In this document: positions 36,361 through 44,200 of the stretch, one piece after another
Numbering within the stretch: the first letter of the stretch is position 1
Layout: the number at the start of each line of letters is the position of its first letter
Source: Firmicutes bacterium M10-2
Lineage (GTDB): Bacteria; Bacillota_I; Bacilli_A; Erysipelotrichales; Erysipelotrichaceae
Length of the DNA: 64,000 bases
Reading direction: 5' to 3'
Assembly: GCA_000403415.2 (NCBI GenBank)
Contig: KE159696.1
Coordinates: 96,900 to 160,899, forward strand
Program-made: the position numbers and the translations under genes
Notes under the pieces: model-generated
Told to the model about the DNA's origin: nothing
The model's input: the letters and a program-made list of their open reading frames with translations, nothing else
Databases searched by the model: none

Positions 36361-37893
36361 ATGATGAATTTTTTATTATTTTTACTCGGCCTTGGTCCGA
36401 TCTTGTGGTTGATCGTCGCCCTTACCGTGCTCAAATGGCCAACGTGGAAAGCAGCATGCGGATCCATGGTCGTTGCATTCATCTTTGCACTGCTCATTTG
36501 GAAACTTCCGCTCATGGAAACGTTGACAGCCGGTTTGGAAGGGATCCTGATGGCGCTATGGCCAATTGTCGTAGTGATCATCGCAGCCGTATTCACCTAT
36601 AATTTAACTGTAAGAACCGGAGCGATGGATATCATCAAACAAATGATGACTTCCGTTACAAGTGACAAACGCCTCCTTGTCTTATTGGTTGCCTGGTGTT
36701 TTGGCGGATTTATGGAAGGAATGGCCGGCTTTGGTACCGCAATCGCCATTCCTGCAAGCATGCTTGTCGGTCTAGGGTTTTCCCCACTCTTTTCTTGTCT
36801 TGTATGTTTGATGTCCAATGGAGTCCCCACTCCATTTGGAAGTATCGGGATCCCCACAGTCACTCTAGCCAATCTAGTAGGTTTGGAAAATACGCACCTT
36901 TCCTTCACAACAACACTTCAAATGGCACCTTTTATGCTTTTAGTGCCTTTCCTAATCGTTATCGTAACTGGAAAAGGAATAAAAGCTTTGAAAGGAATTT
37001 GGCCAATCGTACTGATGTCCGGCCTGTCGTTTGTCCTTCCGCAAATGGCAATTGCTTACTTTGTCGGTGCCGAACTCGCTGTTGTTGTCGGATCAATCTG
37101 CTCATTAGCTGTCACTGTTTTGATGTCAATCAAGAAAAAACCGGATCCGCAATATGAAATGCACATTGAAAAGGGCGAAACTTTGACCTTAAAGAAGGCT
37201 CTTGTTGCCTGGTCTCCGTTTATTTTCATTTTTATCTTTTTGCTGTCTACGAGCAAATTGCTTCCACCAATCAATAATTACTTGGAGCAGTTTTCTTCTA
37301 CCGTATACGTTTACAGCGGAGAGAATCCAAACGCCCTTACCTTCACTTGGGTCAATACAGCGGGAGTATGGATCTTCCTTTCGGGAATTATCGGAGGACT
37401 GATCCAAAAAGCGAATTTTGCAACATTTAAAAGTGTATTTGTCGCAACAATTAAACAAATGGTCCCAACAATACTGACAATGTGTTTTGTTTTAGCTTGT
37501 GCAAAAATCATGGGCTACTCCGGAATGATCGGATCGATTTCCGCATTCGCCATTATGGTGGCAGGAAGTTTCTATCCATTCTTTGCTCCATGGCTTGGCT
37601 GTCTAGGAACATTCGTTACCGGATCAGGTACAAGTTCGGGAGTACTGTTTGGAGCTGTGCAGATGAATGCAGCCGAAGCTTTGAAGCTGGATCCATATTG
37701 GATCGTTGCCTTGAATTCTTTAGGCGTTGCTGCCGGAAAGATGTTATCTCCGCAAAGTATCGCAATCGCTCTTGGAGCGGTTGATGGAAACGGACAAGAT
37801 TCTAAACTGCTTTCTATGATTTTGCCTTATGGTGCAGCCTTCCTGCTGCTTATGTCCATATTTGCATATGTCGGAACTTTATTTCTCGCTTAA
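36361..37893 (+). CDS. lctP: L-lactate permease family transporter
   Basis: A 510-aa LctP/LldP-type permease with about a dozen helices, importing or exchanging lactate with protons. FGGFMEGMAGFGTAIAIPAS, NGVPTPFGSIGIPT and GTFVTGSGTSSGVLFGAVQ are hallmark blocks, and AAGKMLSPQSIAIAL is near the C-terminus. The start follows AAAGGAGAAA; either of two adjacent ATGs could be used. A TATAAT at 36330-36335 is a possible -10, but its -35 is weak. An IS element sits just behind the gene, at its terminator. Confidence 0.93.
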   Translation: MMNFLLFLLGLGPILWLIVALTVLKWPTWKAACGSMVVAFIFALLIWKLPLMETLTAGLEGILMALWPIVVVIIAAVFTYNLTVRTGAMDIIKQMMTSVTSDKRLLVLLVAWCFGGFMEGMAGFGTAIAIPASMLVGLGFSPLFSCLVCLMSNGVPTPFGSIGIPTVTLANLVGLENTHLSFTTTLQMAPFMLLVPFLIVIVTGKGIKALKGIWPIVLMSGLSFVLPQMAIAYFVGAELAVVVGSICSLAVTVLMSIKKKPDPQYEMHIEKGETLTLKKALVAWSPFIFIFIFLLSTSKLLPPINNYLEQFSSTVYVYSGENPNALTFTWVNTAGVWIFLSGIIGGLIQKANFATFKSVFVATIKQMVPTILTMCFVLACAKIMGYSGMIGSISAFAIMVAGSFYPFFAPWLGCLGTFVTGSGTSSGVLFGAVQMNAAEALKLDPYWIVALNSLGVAAGKMLSPQSIAIALGAVDGNGQDSKLLSMILPYGAAFLLLMSIFAYVGTLFLA

Positions 37894-37898
37894 TAATT

Positions 37899-37920
37899 AA
37901 AGGCCTGCTAGCAGGTCTTT
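37899..37920 (+). repeat. Left copy of the 22-bp target duplication (lctP terminator hairpin)
   Basis: A 22-bp sequence with core GGCCTGCTAGCAGG, AAA in front and TCTTT behind. It is identical to 39567-39588 on the other side of the IS. It folds as a short terminator hairpin but here its T tract is cut to TTT by the IS end. Confidence 0.85.
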
Positions 37921-37934
37921 CAGACTGTTGACAA

Positions 37935-37976
37935 ACGGGCGGTATTCTTGAAGTAAGAATGCTGCCCGTTTTTATT
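37935..37976 (+). terminator. Strong plus-strand terminator inside the IS left end
   Basis: ACGGGCGGTATTCTT and AAGAATGCTGCCCGT form a 15-bp stem (two G-U pairs) with a GAAGT loop at 37935-37969, followed by TTTTTATTTTTC. It would stop transcripts entering the IS from lctP and prevent antisense or readthrough transcription of the transposase gene. Confidence 0.8.
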
Positions 37977-38041
37977 TTTCTATTTTCACGACTCCAATTC
38001 ATACTTTTTCTTATTTTTATAGTAAATAAGGTGCATTCGGA

Positions 38042-39469
38042 CTATGCTCCGATTGCCATTTTCCTATTTTTCCATTGCCAAAGGGCCAGCTTTTTCAAAT
38101 TATGGCACGCAAAAATGAGCAGAGCCTGTACTTTGTTTTTCTCCATACCTCTCAGCCTTGTAAATCGCATTCCATTGTTTTCTTTTACTTCTGCAAATGT
38201 CCTCTCTACGCTCTCTTTTCTTTTCGAATAAATTTCTTTTGTTCCTCGAGTATGCCGGATCTCTTCGGCTTTTTCCACATATGACCACCATACATGCTGG
38301 GTAATTACTTTTTGATGGTTTTTCGAATGTGTGCATTGTTCAAGCAGCGGACATTCTGCGCATTTCTCAGGATCCGATTTATATTCTCGGTATCCATTTC
38401 GGTTCGTTGTCGAATAATAAAGTTCATGTCCTCCCGGACATAAATACTCGTCATATTCTTCGTCATATACAAATTCGCTTTTTTTTAGGTATCCTTCTTT
38501 TCTCGCGGATCTCTTATACGGCAAGATCGGTTTTCTTCCGCTTTTGAGGATTTCCCGGCATATCGCTGGTGTCTTGTATCCGGCATCCAGTACGATATTT
38601 TGGATCTGTCCGCTCAGCTGCGGCGAAAAAGGGAATCCATTCAGAAGCTTTTCATAAAGGTCAAAAAAAGACACGCTGTCATGCACATTCCCAGCTTTTG
38701 TTTCCACCGTCAGAACGAAGCCGTTCCGATCCGTGAATATAGAATGGCTGTAGGCAAAGCACTTTTCTTTTTCGCCTTTATGGAACAGTCCTGCATCCGG
38801 ATCCACTGTGCTTTTCTTCACTTCATGACTGTCTTGAACCTTTATTTCTTTTCCTGTTGCTTCTTCAAAGCCAAGTTCTGTATTTTCTTTTTCTTTGAGA
38901 GGCTTCTTACCGTGATCCGCCCGGTCCTCGTTGATCTCATCGTTGAGCTGTTGTGTATATGCTTTTTCGGCAACCTGAATCTGCTCGATCAGATAATGAT
39001 GTTTGTTTGCATTCGCTTTCTGATGGGTAGAATCGCCAAATACAGATTCGAGCTGGATGTAGCCTTCTTTGAAGCATGATTCCAAAATCAGCTGAAAGAT
39101 CTGTTCGAAAATATCCGTACCTGCATAGCGGCGTCTGTAGTTCTGGCACCATGTAGAGTAGTTGGGAATCTTCTGATCAAACCCCAAGCCAAGGAACCAT
39201 CGATAAGCGGCATTAAGCTGGCATTCGGTGCAGGTACGGCGCATCGAGTTATATCCGAAAACGATATTGATGACCAACATCTTAAAAAGAATAACCGGAT
39301 TGACTGCCATACGGCCTTTATCGGAATAAAGAGGAAGAGCAAGCTGACCGATCTTTGACCAATCGATTGCCCGGTCCAGCTTATAGACCAGATGATCCTG
39401 TGGAATAACTTGATCAAAAGTGAAAAATTGAATAGAACTTAATACAGAATCGGAAGAACGGCAAGTCAT
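38042..39469 (-). CDS. IS1182-family transposase
   Basis: A 475-aa DDE transposase, intact. The N-terminal DUF772-like domain contains DKGRMAVNPVILFKML and ECQLNAAYRWFLGLG. The catalytic triad candidates are Asp in VFGDSTHQ, Asp in VLDAGYKTP and Glu in VERTFAEVKENNGM. A Cys-rich CPGGHELYY...CAECPLLEQCTH segment precedes the last motif. Start ATG is behind TTAGGAGG. It is transcribed against lctP. Confidence 0.93.
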   Translation of the reverse strand: MTCRSSDSVLSSIQFFTFDQVIPQDHLVYKLDRAIDWSKIGQLALPLYSDKGRMAVNPVILFKMLVINIVFGYNSMRRTCTECQLNAAYRWFLGLGFDQKIPNYSTWCQNYRRRYAGTDIFEQIFQLILESCFKEGYIQLESVFGDSTHQKANANKHHYLIEQIQVAEKAYTQQLNDEINEDRADHGKKPLKEKENTELGFEEATGKEIKVQDSHEVKKSTVDPDAGLFHKGEKEKCFAYSHSIFTDRNGFVLTVETKAGNVHDSVSFFDLYEKLLNGFPFSPQLSGQIQNIVLDAGYKTPAICREILKSGRKPILPYKRSARKEGYLKKSEFVYDEEYDEYLCPGGHELYYSTTNRNGYREYKSDPEKCAECPLLEQCTHSKNHQKVITQHVWWSYVEKAEEIRHTRGTKEIYSKRKESVERTFAEVKENNGMRFTRLRGMEKNKVQALLIFACHNLKKLALWQWKNRKMAIGA

Positions 39470-39566
39470 AATCTACCTCCTAAAACATTATTATAAATAT
39501 TATACATTATAATAGTGTTAATATAAACAAAAAAAAGACTGCTGACTTCTATTTGTCAACAGTCTG

Positions 39567-39592
39567 AAAGGCCTGCTAGCAGGTCTTTTTTT
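39567..39592 (+). terminator. Right copy of the 22-bp duplication, retaining the lctP terminator U tract
   Basis: The same hairpin (arms AGGCCTGC/GCAGGTCT around TA, one G-U-type pair) is followed by TTTTTTT at 39586-39592. In the uninterrupted chromosome this would have been the terminator directly behind lctP. Confidence 0.75.
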
Positions 39593-39603
39593 GACTCCCC
39601 TCG

Positions 39604-39632
39604 TTGATGAATACTTTCCGGTTTCGTATAAT
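39604..39632 (+). promoter_or_regulatory. Promoter of the chromate transporter pair
   Basis: TTGATG (39604-39609), a 17-nt spacer and perfect TATAAT (39627-39632) lie 22 nt upstream of the first chrA-like start at 39655. They begin right behind the terminator at 39567-39592. Confidence 0.75.
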
Positions 39633-39654
39633 AAAAAATATTGGAGAGGATATA

Positions 39655-40206
39655 ATGAATATATATTTGGATATGTTTATCACATTTGCCAAAATTGGCG
39701 CATTTACTTTTGGAGGCGGTTATGCCATGCTTCCTATGTTGCAAAGCGAAGTCGTGGAAAAGAAAAAATGGGCGACCGATGATGAACTGCTTGACTTTTT
39801 TGCGGTCGGTCAATGTACTCCAGGTGTCATTGCGGTCAATACCGCAAGCTTTATTGGTTATTATCAAAAAGGAGTCTTAGGATCGATTGTAGCAACTGCC
39901 GGAGTCATTGCCCCCAGTTTGCTTATCATTTTGTTGATCGCTTCTTTGTTGACCAATTTTGCAGATCTGCCAATTGTTCAGCATGCGCTTTCCGGAATTC
40001 GCATCGCAGTGTGTGTGTTGATCTTACAGGCAGTCATCAAAATGTTTCGATCTGGAGTAAAGGATGCTTTTGGAGTAGCCATTTTCGTATTCGCTTTGAT
40101 TTGTTCTTACTTTTCATTGGTTCCTACGATTATCATTGTCATTCTTTCAGGAATCGTCGGTGTACTCATTCAATTGTATAAAACAAGAAAGGCGGTTCGA
40201 TCATGA
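39655..40206 (+). CDS. Chromate transporter, short-chain CHR protein, first subunit
   Basis: A 183-aa membrane protein equal to one half of a ChrA transporter. FAKIGAFTFGGGYAMLP, the FAVGQCTPGVIAVNTASFIGY block and YQKGVLGSIVATAGVIAPS are the CHR family motifs. ATG at 39655 follows GGAGAGGA; the longer frame from 39604 would include the promoter. It overlaps the second half by 4 nt. Such split pairs act together in chromate efflux; in gut and oral bacteria the physiological anion may differ. Confidence 0.88.
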   Translation: MNIYLDMFITFAKIGAFTFGGGYAMLPMLQSEVVEKKKWATDDELLDFFAVGQCTPGVIAVNTASFIGYYQKGVLGSIVATAGVIAPSLLIILLIASLLTNFADLPIVQHALSGIRIAVCVLILQAVIKMFRSGVKDAFGVAIFVFALICSYFSLVPTIIIVILSGIVGVLIQLYKTRKAVRS

Positions 40207-40769
40207 ATTTATCCTTGCTATGGACGTTGTTCGTTGAATTTTTTAAGACCGGACTTTTTGCATTAGGTGGCGGTTTATCAACCATTCCATTCTTGTATGA
40301 AATGATGGATAAATATCATTGGTTCACCACAAACGATCTCATGAATATGATTGCTGTTTCCGAATCAACTCCCGGTGCTATGGGAGTCAATATGGCAACA
40401 TATGTCGGATATCAAGCTATGGGCAACAACATTCTTGGCGGAATCATCACGACCATCGGATTAGTGACTCCAAGCATCATCGTCATCTGCATTGTTGCTA
40501 AATTTCTAAAAGCCTTTAAAGAAAGCCATTGGGTCCAAGATGTATTTTACGGACTTCGACCCGCAGTTACGGCAATGATCGCCACAGCAGGCCTTGGCGT
40601 TTTTGTAACTATGATTTTTCCGGAAAGCACGTATTCCCTAACTTCGGTTTCGTGGATCCATCTTATCTTTTTTGCTGTATTGTTCTTGATCTCTACCTTT
40701 TATAAAAAGATGCATCCGATCTTGATGATTGTAATTTGTGCATGTATCGGTATTCTTTTTCGTTTGTAA
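40203..40769 (+). CDS. Chromate transporter, short-chain CHR protein, second subunit
   Basis: A 188-aa partner of the preceding protein, with FFKTGLFALGGGLSTIPFLYEM, AVSESTPGAMGVNMATYVGY and LGGIITTIGLVTPSIIVI. These repeat the CHR motifs in the same order, as expected if the two halves arose by duplication. Starts with an ATGA overlap. It ends in a terminator. Confidence 0.88.
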   Translation: MNLSLLWTLFVEFFKTGLFALGGGLSTIPFLYEMMDKYHWFTTNDLMNMIAVSESTPGAMGVNMATYVGYQAMGNNILGGIITTIGLVTPSIIVICIVAKFLKAFKESHWVQDVFYGLRPAVTAMIATAGLGVFVTMIFPESTYSLTSVSWIHLIFFAVLFLISTFYKKMHPILMIVICACIGILFRL

Positions 40770-40794
40770 GTATAGTTTCGGCTATGCTTTTTTT
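40769..40794 (+). terminator. Terminator of the chromate transporter pair
   Basis: GTATAG (40770-40775) and CTATGC (40782-40787) pair, with one G-U, around TTTCGG, followed by TTTTTTT. Confidence 0.75.
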
Positions 40795-40820
40795 ATAAAA
40801 AAAATGCGCTCTTGCGCATT
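40795..40820 (-). terminator. Terminator of the rhodanese gene
   Basis: AATGCGC/GCGCATT (40803-40809 and 40814-40820) with a 4-nt loop is followed on the minus strand by TTTTTT. It touches the rhodanese stop codon. Confidence 0.8.
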
Positions 40821-41097
40821 AATGCTCCAACGGTCCATCCCAATCTTTGATTGCTCCAATGTTTTCTACATGGAATCCTCTCTCTTTAAGGATCGTTTTT
40901 GCCAGATTGGCTCGGCTTCCGCTCAGACAATATAAATTGTATTTTTGGTCTGGATCCAACTTCACTTTTGAACATTCATTCAACGGAATATTAATTGCTC
41001 CCGGAATGTGTCCGCCGGTATATTCTTCTGGTGTTCGCACATCCACAAGAATTTCATTTTTAATGTTTGACTCTTCTACTAAATGATCGATATCCAT
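40819..41097 (-). CDS. Rhodanese-like sulfurtransferase, single domain
   Basis: A 92-aa protein with ILVDVRTPEEYTGGHIPGAINIPL, the usual rhodanese N-terminal block. The active-site loop is C57-LSGSRA, a CxxGxR pattern fit for persulfide transfer. Size and motifs match PspE/YtwF-like single-domain rhodaneses. It lies 22 nt after the HTH-type gene, probably in one transcript. The sulfur acceptor is unknown. Confidence 0.88.
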   Translation of the reverse strand: MDIDHLVEESNIKNEILVDVRTPEEYTGGHIPGAINIPLNECSKVKLDPDQKYNLYCLSGSRANLAKTILKERGFHVENIGAIKDWDGPLEH

Positions 41098-41119
41098 ACT
41101 CGTTCCTTCTACTTCTTGC

Positions 41120-41542
41120 TTATAGGGTCATGTTTTGTTTTTCGAACAATTCATACGCCTCTTCAAGCGTAATATGAATCGTCGATAATCGATCAATCGG
41201 TTCGTTCGCTCCATGATCATGCTGTCCCGGAAGCTTATAATCCGTAAAGATCAGATTTCCATCATTGACCCCGTAATATACGGCACATTCTGCTTCCGGT
41301 CCAAGTTGATTCATATCATTTTGAAGATCTTCCAAAATCGATTCTGCCGGATAATCCAAAGCAGGATACGTATTCAGCTGCGTTAAGATGACATTCCATG
41401 TTTGTTCATTCGCCTCATTTTCATTTAAAAGACGATCCACGACTTTTTCAGACAATCCTGTTTGTTCACAGAGATCCTTTTTGCTCATCCCATTTTCTTT
41501 AAGGAGTTCTTTTACCCACTGTCCTGTTTTTTGTTGTGCCAT
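41120..41542 (-). CDS. HTH-containing protein of unknown function
   Basis: A 140-aa protein with an XRE-like helix-turn-helix at residues about 8-50 (WVKELLKENGMSKKDLCEQT, LSEKVVDRLLNE). The C-terminal half is acidic with no motif I recognise (YYGVNDGNLIFTDYKLPG). ATG at 41542 follows GGAGGAT, so the longer frame to 41566 is not needed. It could regulate itself or the rhodanese gene behind it. Confidence 0.6.
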   Translation of the reverse strand: MAQQKTGQWVKELLKENGMSKKDLCEQTGLSEKVVDRLLNENEANEQTWNVILTQLNTYPALDYPAESILEDLQNDMNQLGPEAECAVYYGVNDGNLIFTDYKLPGQHDHGANEPIDRLSTIHITLEEAYELFEKQNMTL

Positions 41543-41674
41543 ACATTCATCCTCCGCAAAAATCATAGCAAAATCAAAGAATTCCTTCTATTTTTATGCT
41601 TTGAATTCAACAAATTTTCGGTTACAATAAAGTCGATAAAAAGATTGCTTTTATAGAAAGAAGGTATTTTAATT

Positions 41675-42013
41675 ATGGTTATCGTATTATCAACTCCACT
41701 TACAAAAATGTTGAAAAAAACAGCATTGACTCTTCCTAATGTTTATGAGATCAAGACAGTAAAACAAAATTGCTTTTTATATGTTGACAATGATCAGACT
41801 CAAGATGAAAATATCGCAATGATCAAAAATGCGATTAAGAAAAAACACGGGGATGGATTCGTATTTAAAGTTTATGGTGTATTCAACGGCAAAGTCGATT
41901 TATCTCAAAACAAGACCGATGAAGAAAAAATGAAAGACGATTACTTCATCAAAGGAAAGAAAGACATTACAGATGAAGAAGTCGCTGAATTCAAAGCAAA
42001 AAATAATTTGTAA
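41675..42013 (+). CDS. Unknown 112-aa basic protein
   Basis: A small soluble protein starting MVIVLSTPLTKMLKKTAL, very rich in Lys and Asp, with a DEEKMKDDYF...DITDEEVAEFKAK tail that looks helical. The start follows GAAAGAAGG. It ends at a strong bidirectional terminator. I do not recognise the family. Confidence 0.6.
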   Translation: MVIVLSTPLTKMLKKTALTLPNVYEIKTVKQNCFLYVDNDQTQDENIAMIKNAIKKKHGDGFVFKVYGVFNGKVDLSQNKTDEEKMKDDYFIKGKKDITDEEVAEFKAKNNL

Positions 42014-42044
42014 AGAAAAGTCGTTACTCCAACGACTTTTCTTT
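42012..42044. terminator. Bidirectional terminator
   Basis: A perfect 14-bp stem (AAAGAAAAGTCGTT with AACGACTTTTCTTT) around ACTCC. It serves the plus-strand gene ending at 42013 and the minus-strand toxin gene, whose last codons lie inside it. Confidence 0.9.
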
Positions 42045-42302
42045 TATATAGTGCCCTCGACAAGATAGAATATATAGGATTCCATTTTCATCCATCTGAT
42101 AAACAAGACGGTTTCTTTCATCGATTCTTCGGCTCCAAAATCCTTCAAAATCTTCTCTTAACTGTTCCGGCTTTCCGATTCCTTCATAAGAAGAACGTTT
42201 AATATCTTGGATCAATTCATTGATCCGCTTCAGCGTTTTCTTGTCTTGAAACTCCCAATACACATAGTCTTCCCATGCTTTCTCATCCCATAAGATCTGC
42301 AT
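42024..42302 (-). CDS. yoeB: YoeB-family mRNA interferase toxin
   Basis: A 92-aa RelE-superfamily endoribonuclease that cuts mRNA at the ribosome. It follows the YoeB pattern closely: WDEKAWEDYVYW, INELIQDIKR, GIGKPEQL, GFWSRRIDERNRLVYQ, CRGHY. The catalytic residues of E. coli YoeB match here as E46, R65 and H84-Y85. Normally a yefM antitoxin gene lies just upstream. Here the upstream neighbour is a NUDIX hydrolase overlapping by 20 nt, and no yefM is seen. Confidence 0.9.
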   Translation of the reverse strand: MQILWDEKAWEDYVYWEFQDKKTLKRINELIQDIKRSSYEGIGKPEQLREDFEGFWSRRIDERNRLVYQMDENGILYILSCRGHYIKEKSLE

Positions 42303-42681
42303 TTTTCAATTTCTCCACTACTTGAATGTCAGCTGGCAGCCATTCCACTTGATCCAATTGCGCTTGATCAAGCCAGCGATAAGCCTCATGGACATCGATT
42401 TTGATTTTTCCTTTTTGAAGCGAACATAAAAAGCAATCCATATGTAAAATAAATGAAGGATATTCATAATCGACATGATCAAAATATCGATCGATTTTAA
42501 TCAGGACATGTAGTTCTTCGCAAATTTCACGAATAAGCGCTTCTTCGAGCGACTCTTTCTTTTCAACTTTACCTCCGGGAAATTCCCAGCCATCTTTAAA
42601 TTCTCCATACCCTCTTTGAGCAGCAAAGATTTTGTTTCCCTCTTTGATGATGGCTGCTACAACATTGATTTCTTTTTTCAT
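42283..42681 (-). CDS. NUDIX hydrolase, MutT-like
   Basis: A 132-aa protein of the 8-oxo-dGTP diphosphatase type. The Nudix box is GGKVEKKESLEEALIREICEELHV, shown here in two parts in the frame of G-x5-E-x7-REIxEE, with His in place of the usual last Gly. WEFPGGK before it and WLPADI near the C-terminus match MutT. It overlaps the yoeB-like gene by 20 nt, so the two are translated together. Confidence 0.85.
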   Translation of the reverse strand: MKKEINVVAAIIKEGNKIFAAQRGYGEFKDGWEFPGGKVEKKESLEEALIREICEELHVLIKIDRYFDHVDYEYPSFILHMDCFLCSLQKGKIKIDVHEAYRWLDQAQLDQVEWLPADIQVVEKLKNADLMG

Positions 42682-42771
42682 TTTCCACCCCTAATTCGTA
42701 ATATAATCATAAATATCCTGCCGGATCGGTATTTCCAATTGATATTCGATCTCTGTTTGAATTTAAAATCA

Positions 42772-43725
42772 CTATTTATAATCAATCATTGATTTTTTGA
42801 TTTGCGAGGCAATTTGTGTGACTATCGGCACTACGACCGTATTTCCGCATTGCTTATACATACTCTTTATCGGAATATCAGGAAAACTATACGATATAGG
42901 AAAACCTTGTAAAGCAAGACATTCATTCGGTGTGATTGTTCTTATACCGAAATGGTCTTTAATAATCGGAACCCGATCATTCCAAGTTCCCATATTTGCT
43001 TTTAAAGTAAAAGATATTCCGTTTTTGCTTCTTTGTATTCCATAATCGGAAAATCTGTATATTTGCTCTTCATCTGTGATACTGGATTTCATTTTTCGAT
43101 ATTGAATTGACTGATTATCAAGATAAAATTTATTATCCGATTTTACAGACCTATCGATAATATCGAAAATTCTTTTTTGCAATATTTTATTTTCGGGAAA
43201 TTTAAATTTACTGCCGATTTCAAAATTATCGAAAGCTACAATATATATTCTTGTTCTATGTTGCGGAATTCCGTAATTGCATGCATCAGCAATCATATAA
43301 CGAAAACAATATCCTCTTTTCGAGATTTCTTCTTGAATCACGTTAAACGTTCTTCCATGATCATGTTCTTTAAGATTTGCCACATTTTCAAGAAATAGAA
43401 TTTTTGGTTTCTTTTCATCTACGATTCTCATGATTTGGAAAAAAAGATTTCCTCTTTCATCGGAAAAACCTTTTTGGGATCCGCAAATCGAAAAAGGCTG
43501 GCATGGAAACCCTGCAATCAATACGTCAAAATCCGGAATATCCGAAGAATCGACTTTTCTTATATCACTATTTGAAAGGAAAGTTTCAGGAAAATTATAT
43601 TGATATGTGGCAGCGGCATCATTATCGAATTCATTAGCCCATACTACTTTAAACCCAGCCTGTTCAAATGCCAAATCGATCCCGCCGATTCCGGAAAATA
43701 AACTGCATATTTTCGGCTTTGTCAT
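42772..43725 (-). CDS. DNA (cytosine-5-)-methyltransferase, second of the island
   Basis: A 317-aa C5-methyltransferase. Motif I is ICSLFSGIGGIDLAFEQAG, motif IV is AGFPCQPFS with catalytic Cys75, motif VI is FLENVANL, motif VIII is QHRTRIYIVAF, and motifs IX-X are RTITPNECLALQGFP and QCGNTVVVP. The target domain lies between VIII and IX. It overlaps the endonuclease C-terminal part by 4 nt. If it partners a HpaII-like enzyme it should modify CCGG, but the target is inferred. Confidence 0.93.
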   Translation of the reverse strand: MTKPKICSLFSGIGGIDLAFEQAGFKVVWANEFDNDAAATYQYNFPETFLSNSDIRKVDSSDIPDFDVLIAGFPCQPFSICGSQKGFSDERGNLFFQIMRIVDEKKPKILFLENVANLKEHDHGRTFNVIQEEISKRGYCFRYMIADACNYGIPQHRTRIYIVAFDNFEIGSKFKFPENKILQKRIFDIIDRSVKSDNKFYLDNQSIQYRKMKSSITDEEQIYRFSDYGIQRSKNGISFTLKANMGTWNDRVPIIKDHFGIRTITPNECLALQGFPISYSFPDIPIKSMYKQCGNTVVVPIVTQIASQIKKSMIDYK

Positions 43726-44189
43726 TTTATAAACCTAACCTGTAAATTTAATTTTATATAATATTTTCCGTTTTCTTCATCTCTATATATGTATCCGAAA
43801 TCATGACGAGTGGCACTCGGTGTATCAAATTTTGTATTATTTATTAAATACACTTCAAATTCATTTCTGTTAAATAAGTGATAACACAAAACTTCTCCGT
43901 TTTCCTTAACGATAATATATCCTCCTGTTGCATCAACTGTACCATTCCATACTTTGGACGGCAACATGCCTAACGCACACTCAGCAAGAAGTTTTTTAAA
44001 TTTATATTCATAAAACGGATGTCCGCTTGAAAGATTATAATCAAGCGGATTAGAAGAGATTAAAGTTTTCAAAGAATCTCTTACTGTGTTTATTCCCGAA
44101 GAATAATATTTTTTAAGCATATGGGCACAGATTTTCGGCAAATCCCCATCAATTAATTGTAAATTGCTTTCGAATATACTGTTTTCCAT
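43722..44189 (-). CDS. HpaII-like restriction endonuclease, C-terminal part (out of frame)
   Basis: 155 aa as written. The blocks SSGHPFYEYKFKKLLAECAL, NGTVDATGGYIIVKENGEV, TPSATRHDFGYIY and KLNLQVRF continue the HpaII-type endonuclease begun at 44827. An in-frame ATG at 44189 exists, but upstream codons in this frame are open and read sensibly (GCDIKYSG) back to an A7 run at 44215-44221. One extra A there would fuse the two parts into a 368-aa protein. It overlaps the downstream methyltransferase by 4 nt. Confidence 0.75.
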   Translation of the reverse strand: MENSIFESNLQLIDGDLPKICAHMLKKYYSSGINTVRDSLKTLISSNPLDYNLSSGHPFYEYKFKKLLAECALGMLPSKVWNGTVDATGGYIIVKENGEVLCYHLFNRNEFEVYLINNTKFDTPSATRHDFGYIYRDEENGKYYIKLNLQVRFIK

Positions 44190-44200
44190 ACCGCTGTATT

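Larger units (their letters stand above)
37921..39566 (-). mobile_element. IS1182-family insertion sequence, complete (1646 bp)
   Basis: It is bounded by perfect 15-bp inverted repeats, CAGACTGTTGACAAA at 37921-37935 and its complement at 39552-39566. It has one intact transposase gene. It is flanked by a 22-bp direct duplication of the lctP terminator hairpin (37899-37920 and 39567-39588). Intact ends, gene and perfect duplication suggest a recent insertion. Confidence 0.92.

Noticed and set aside
42691-42762. Short minus-strand open frame (EIPIRQDIYDYITN ending) upstream of the NUDIX gene
   Set aside because: It reads like a gene tail cut by the R-M island, but 24 codons are too few to support a call.
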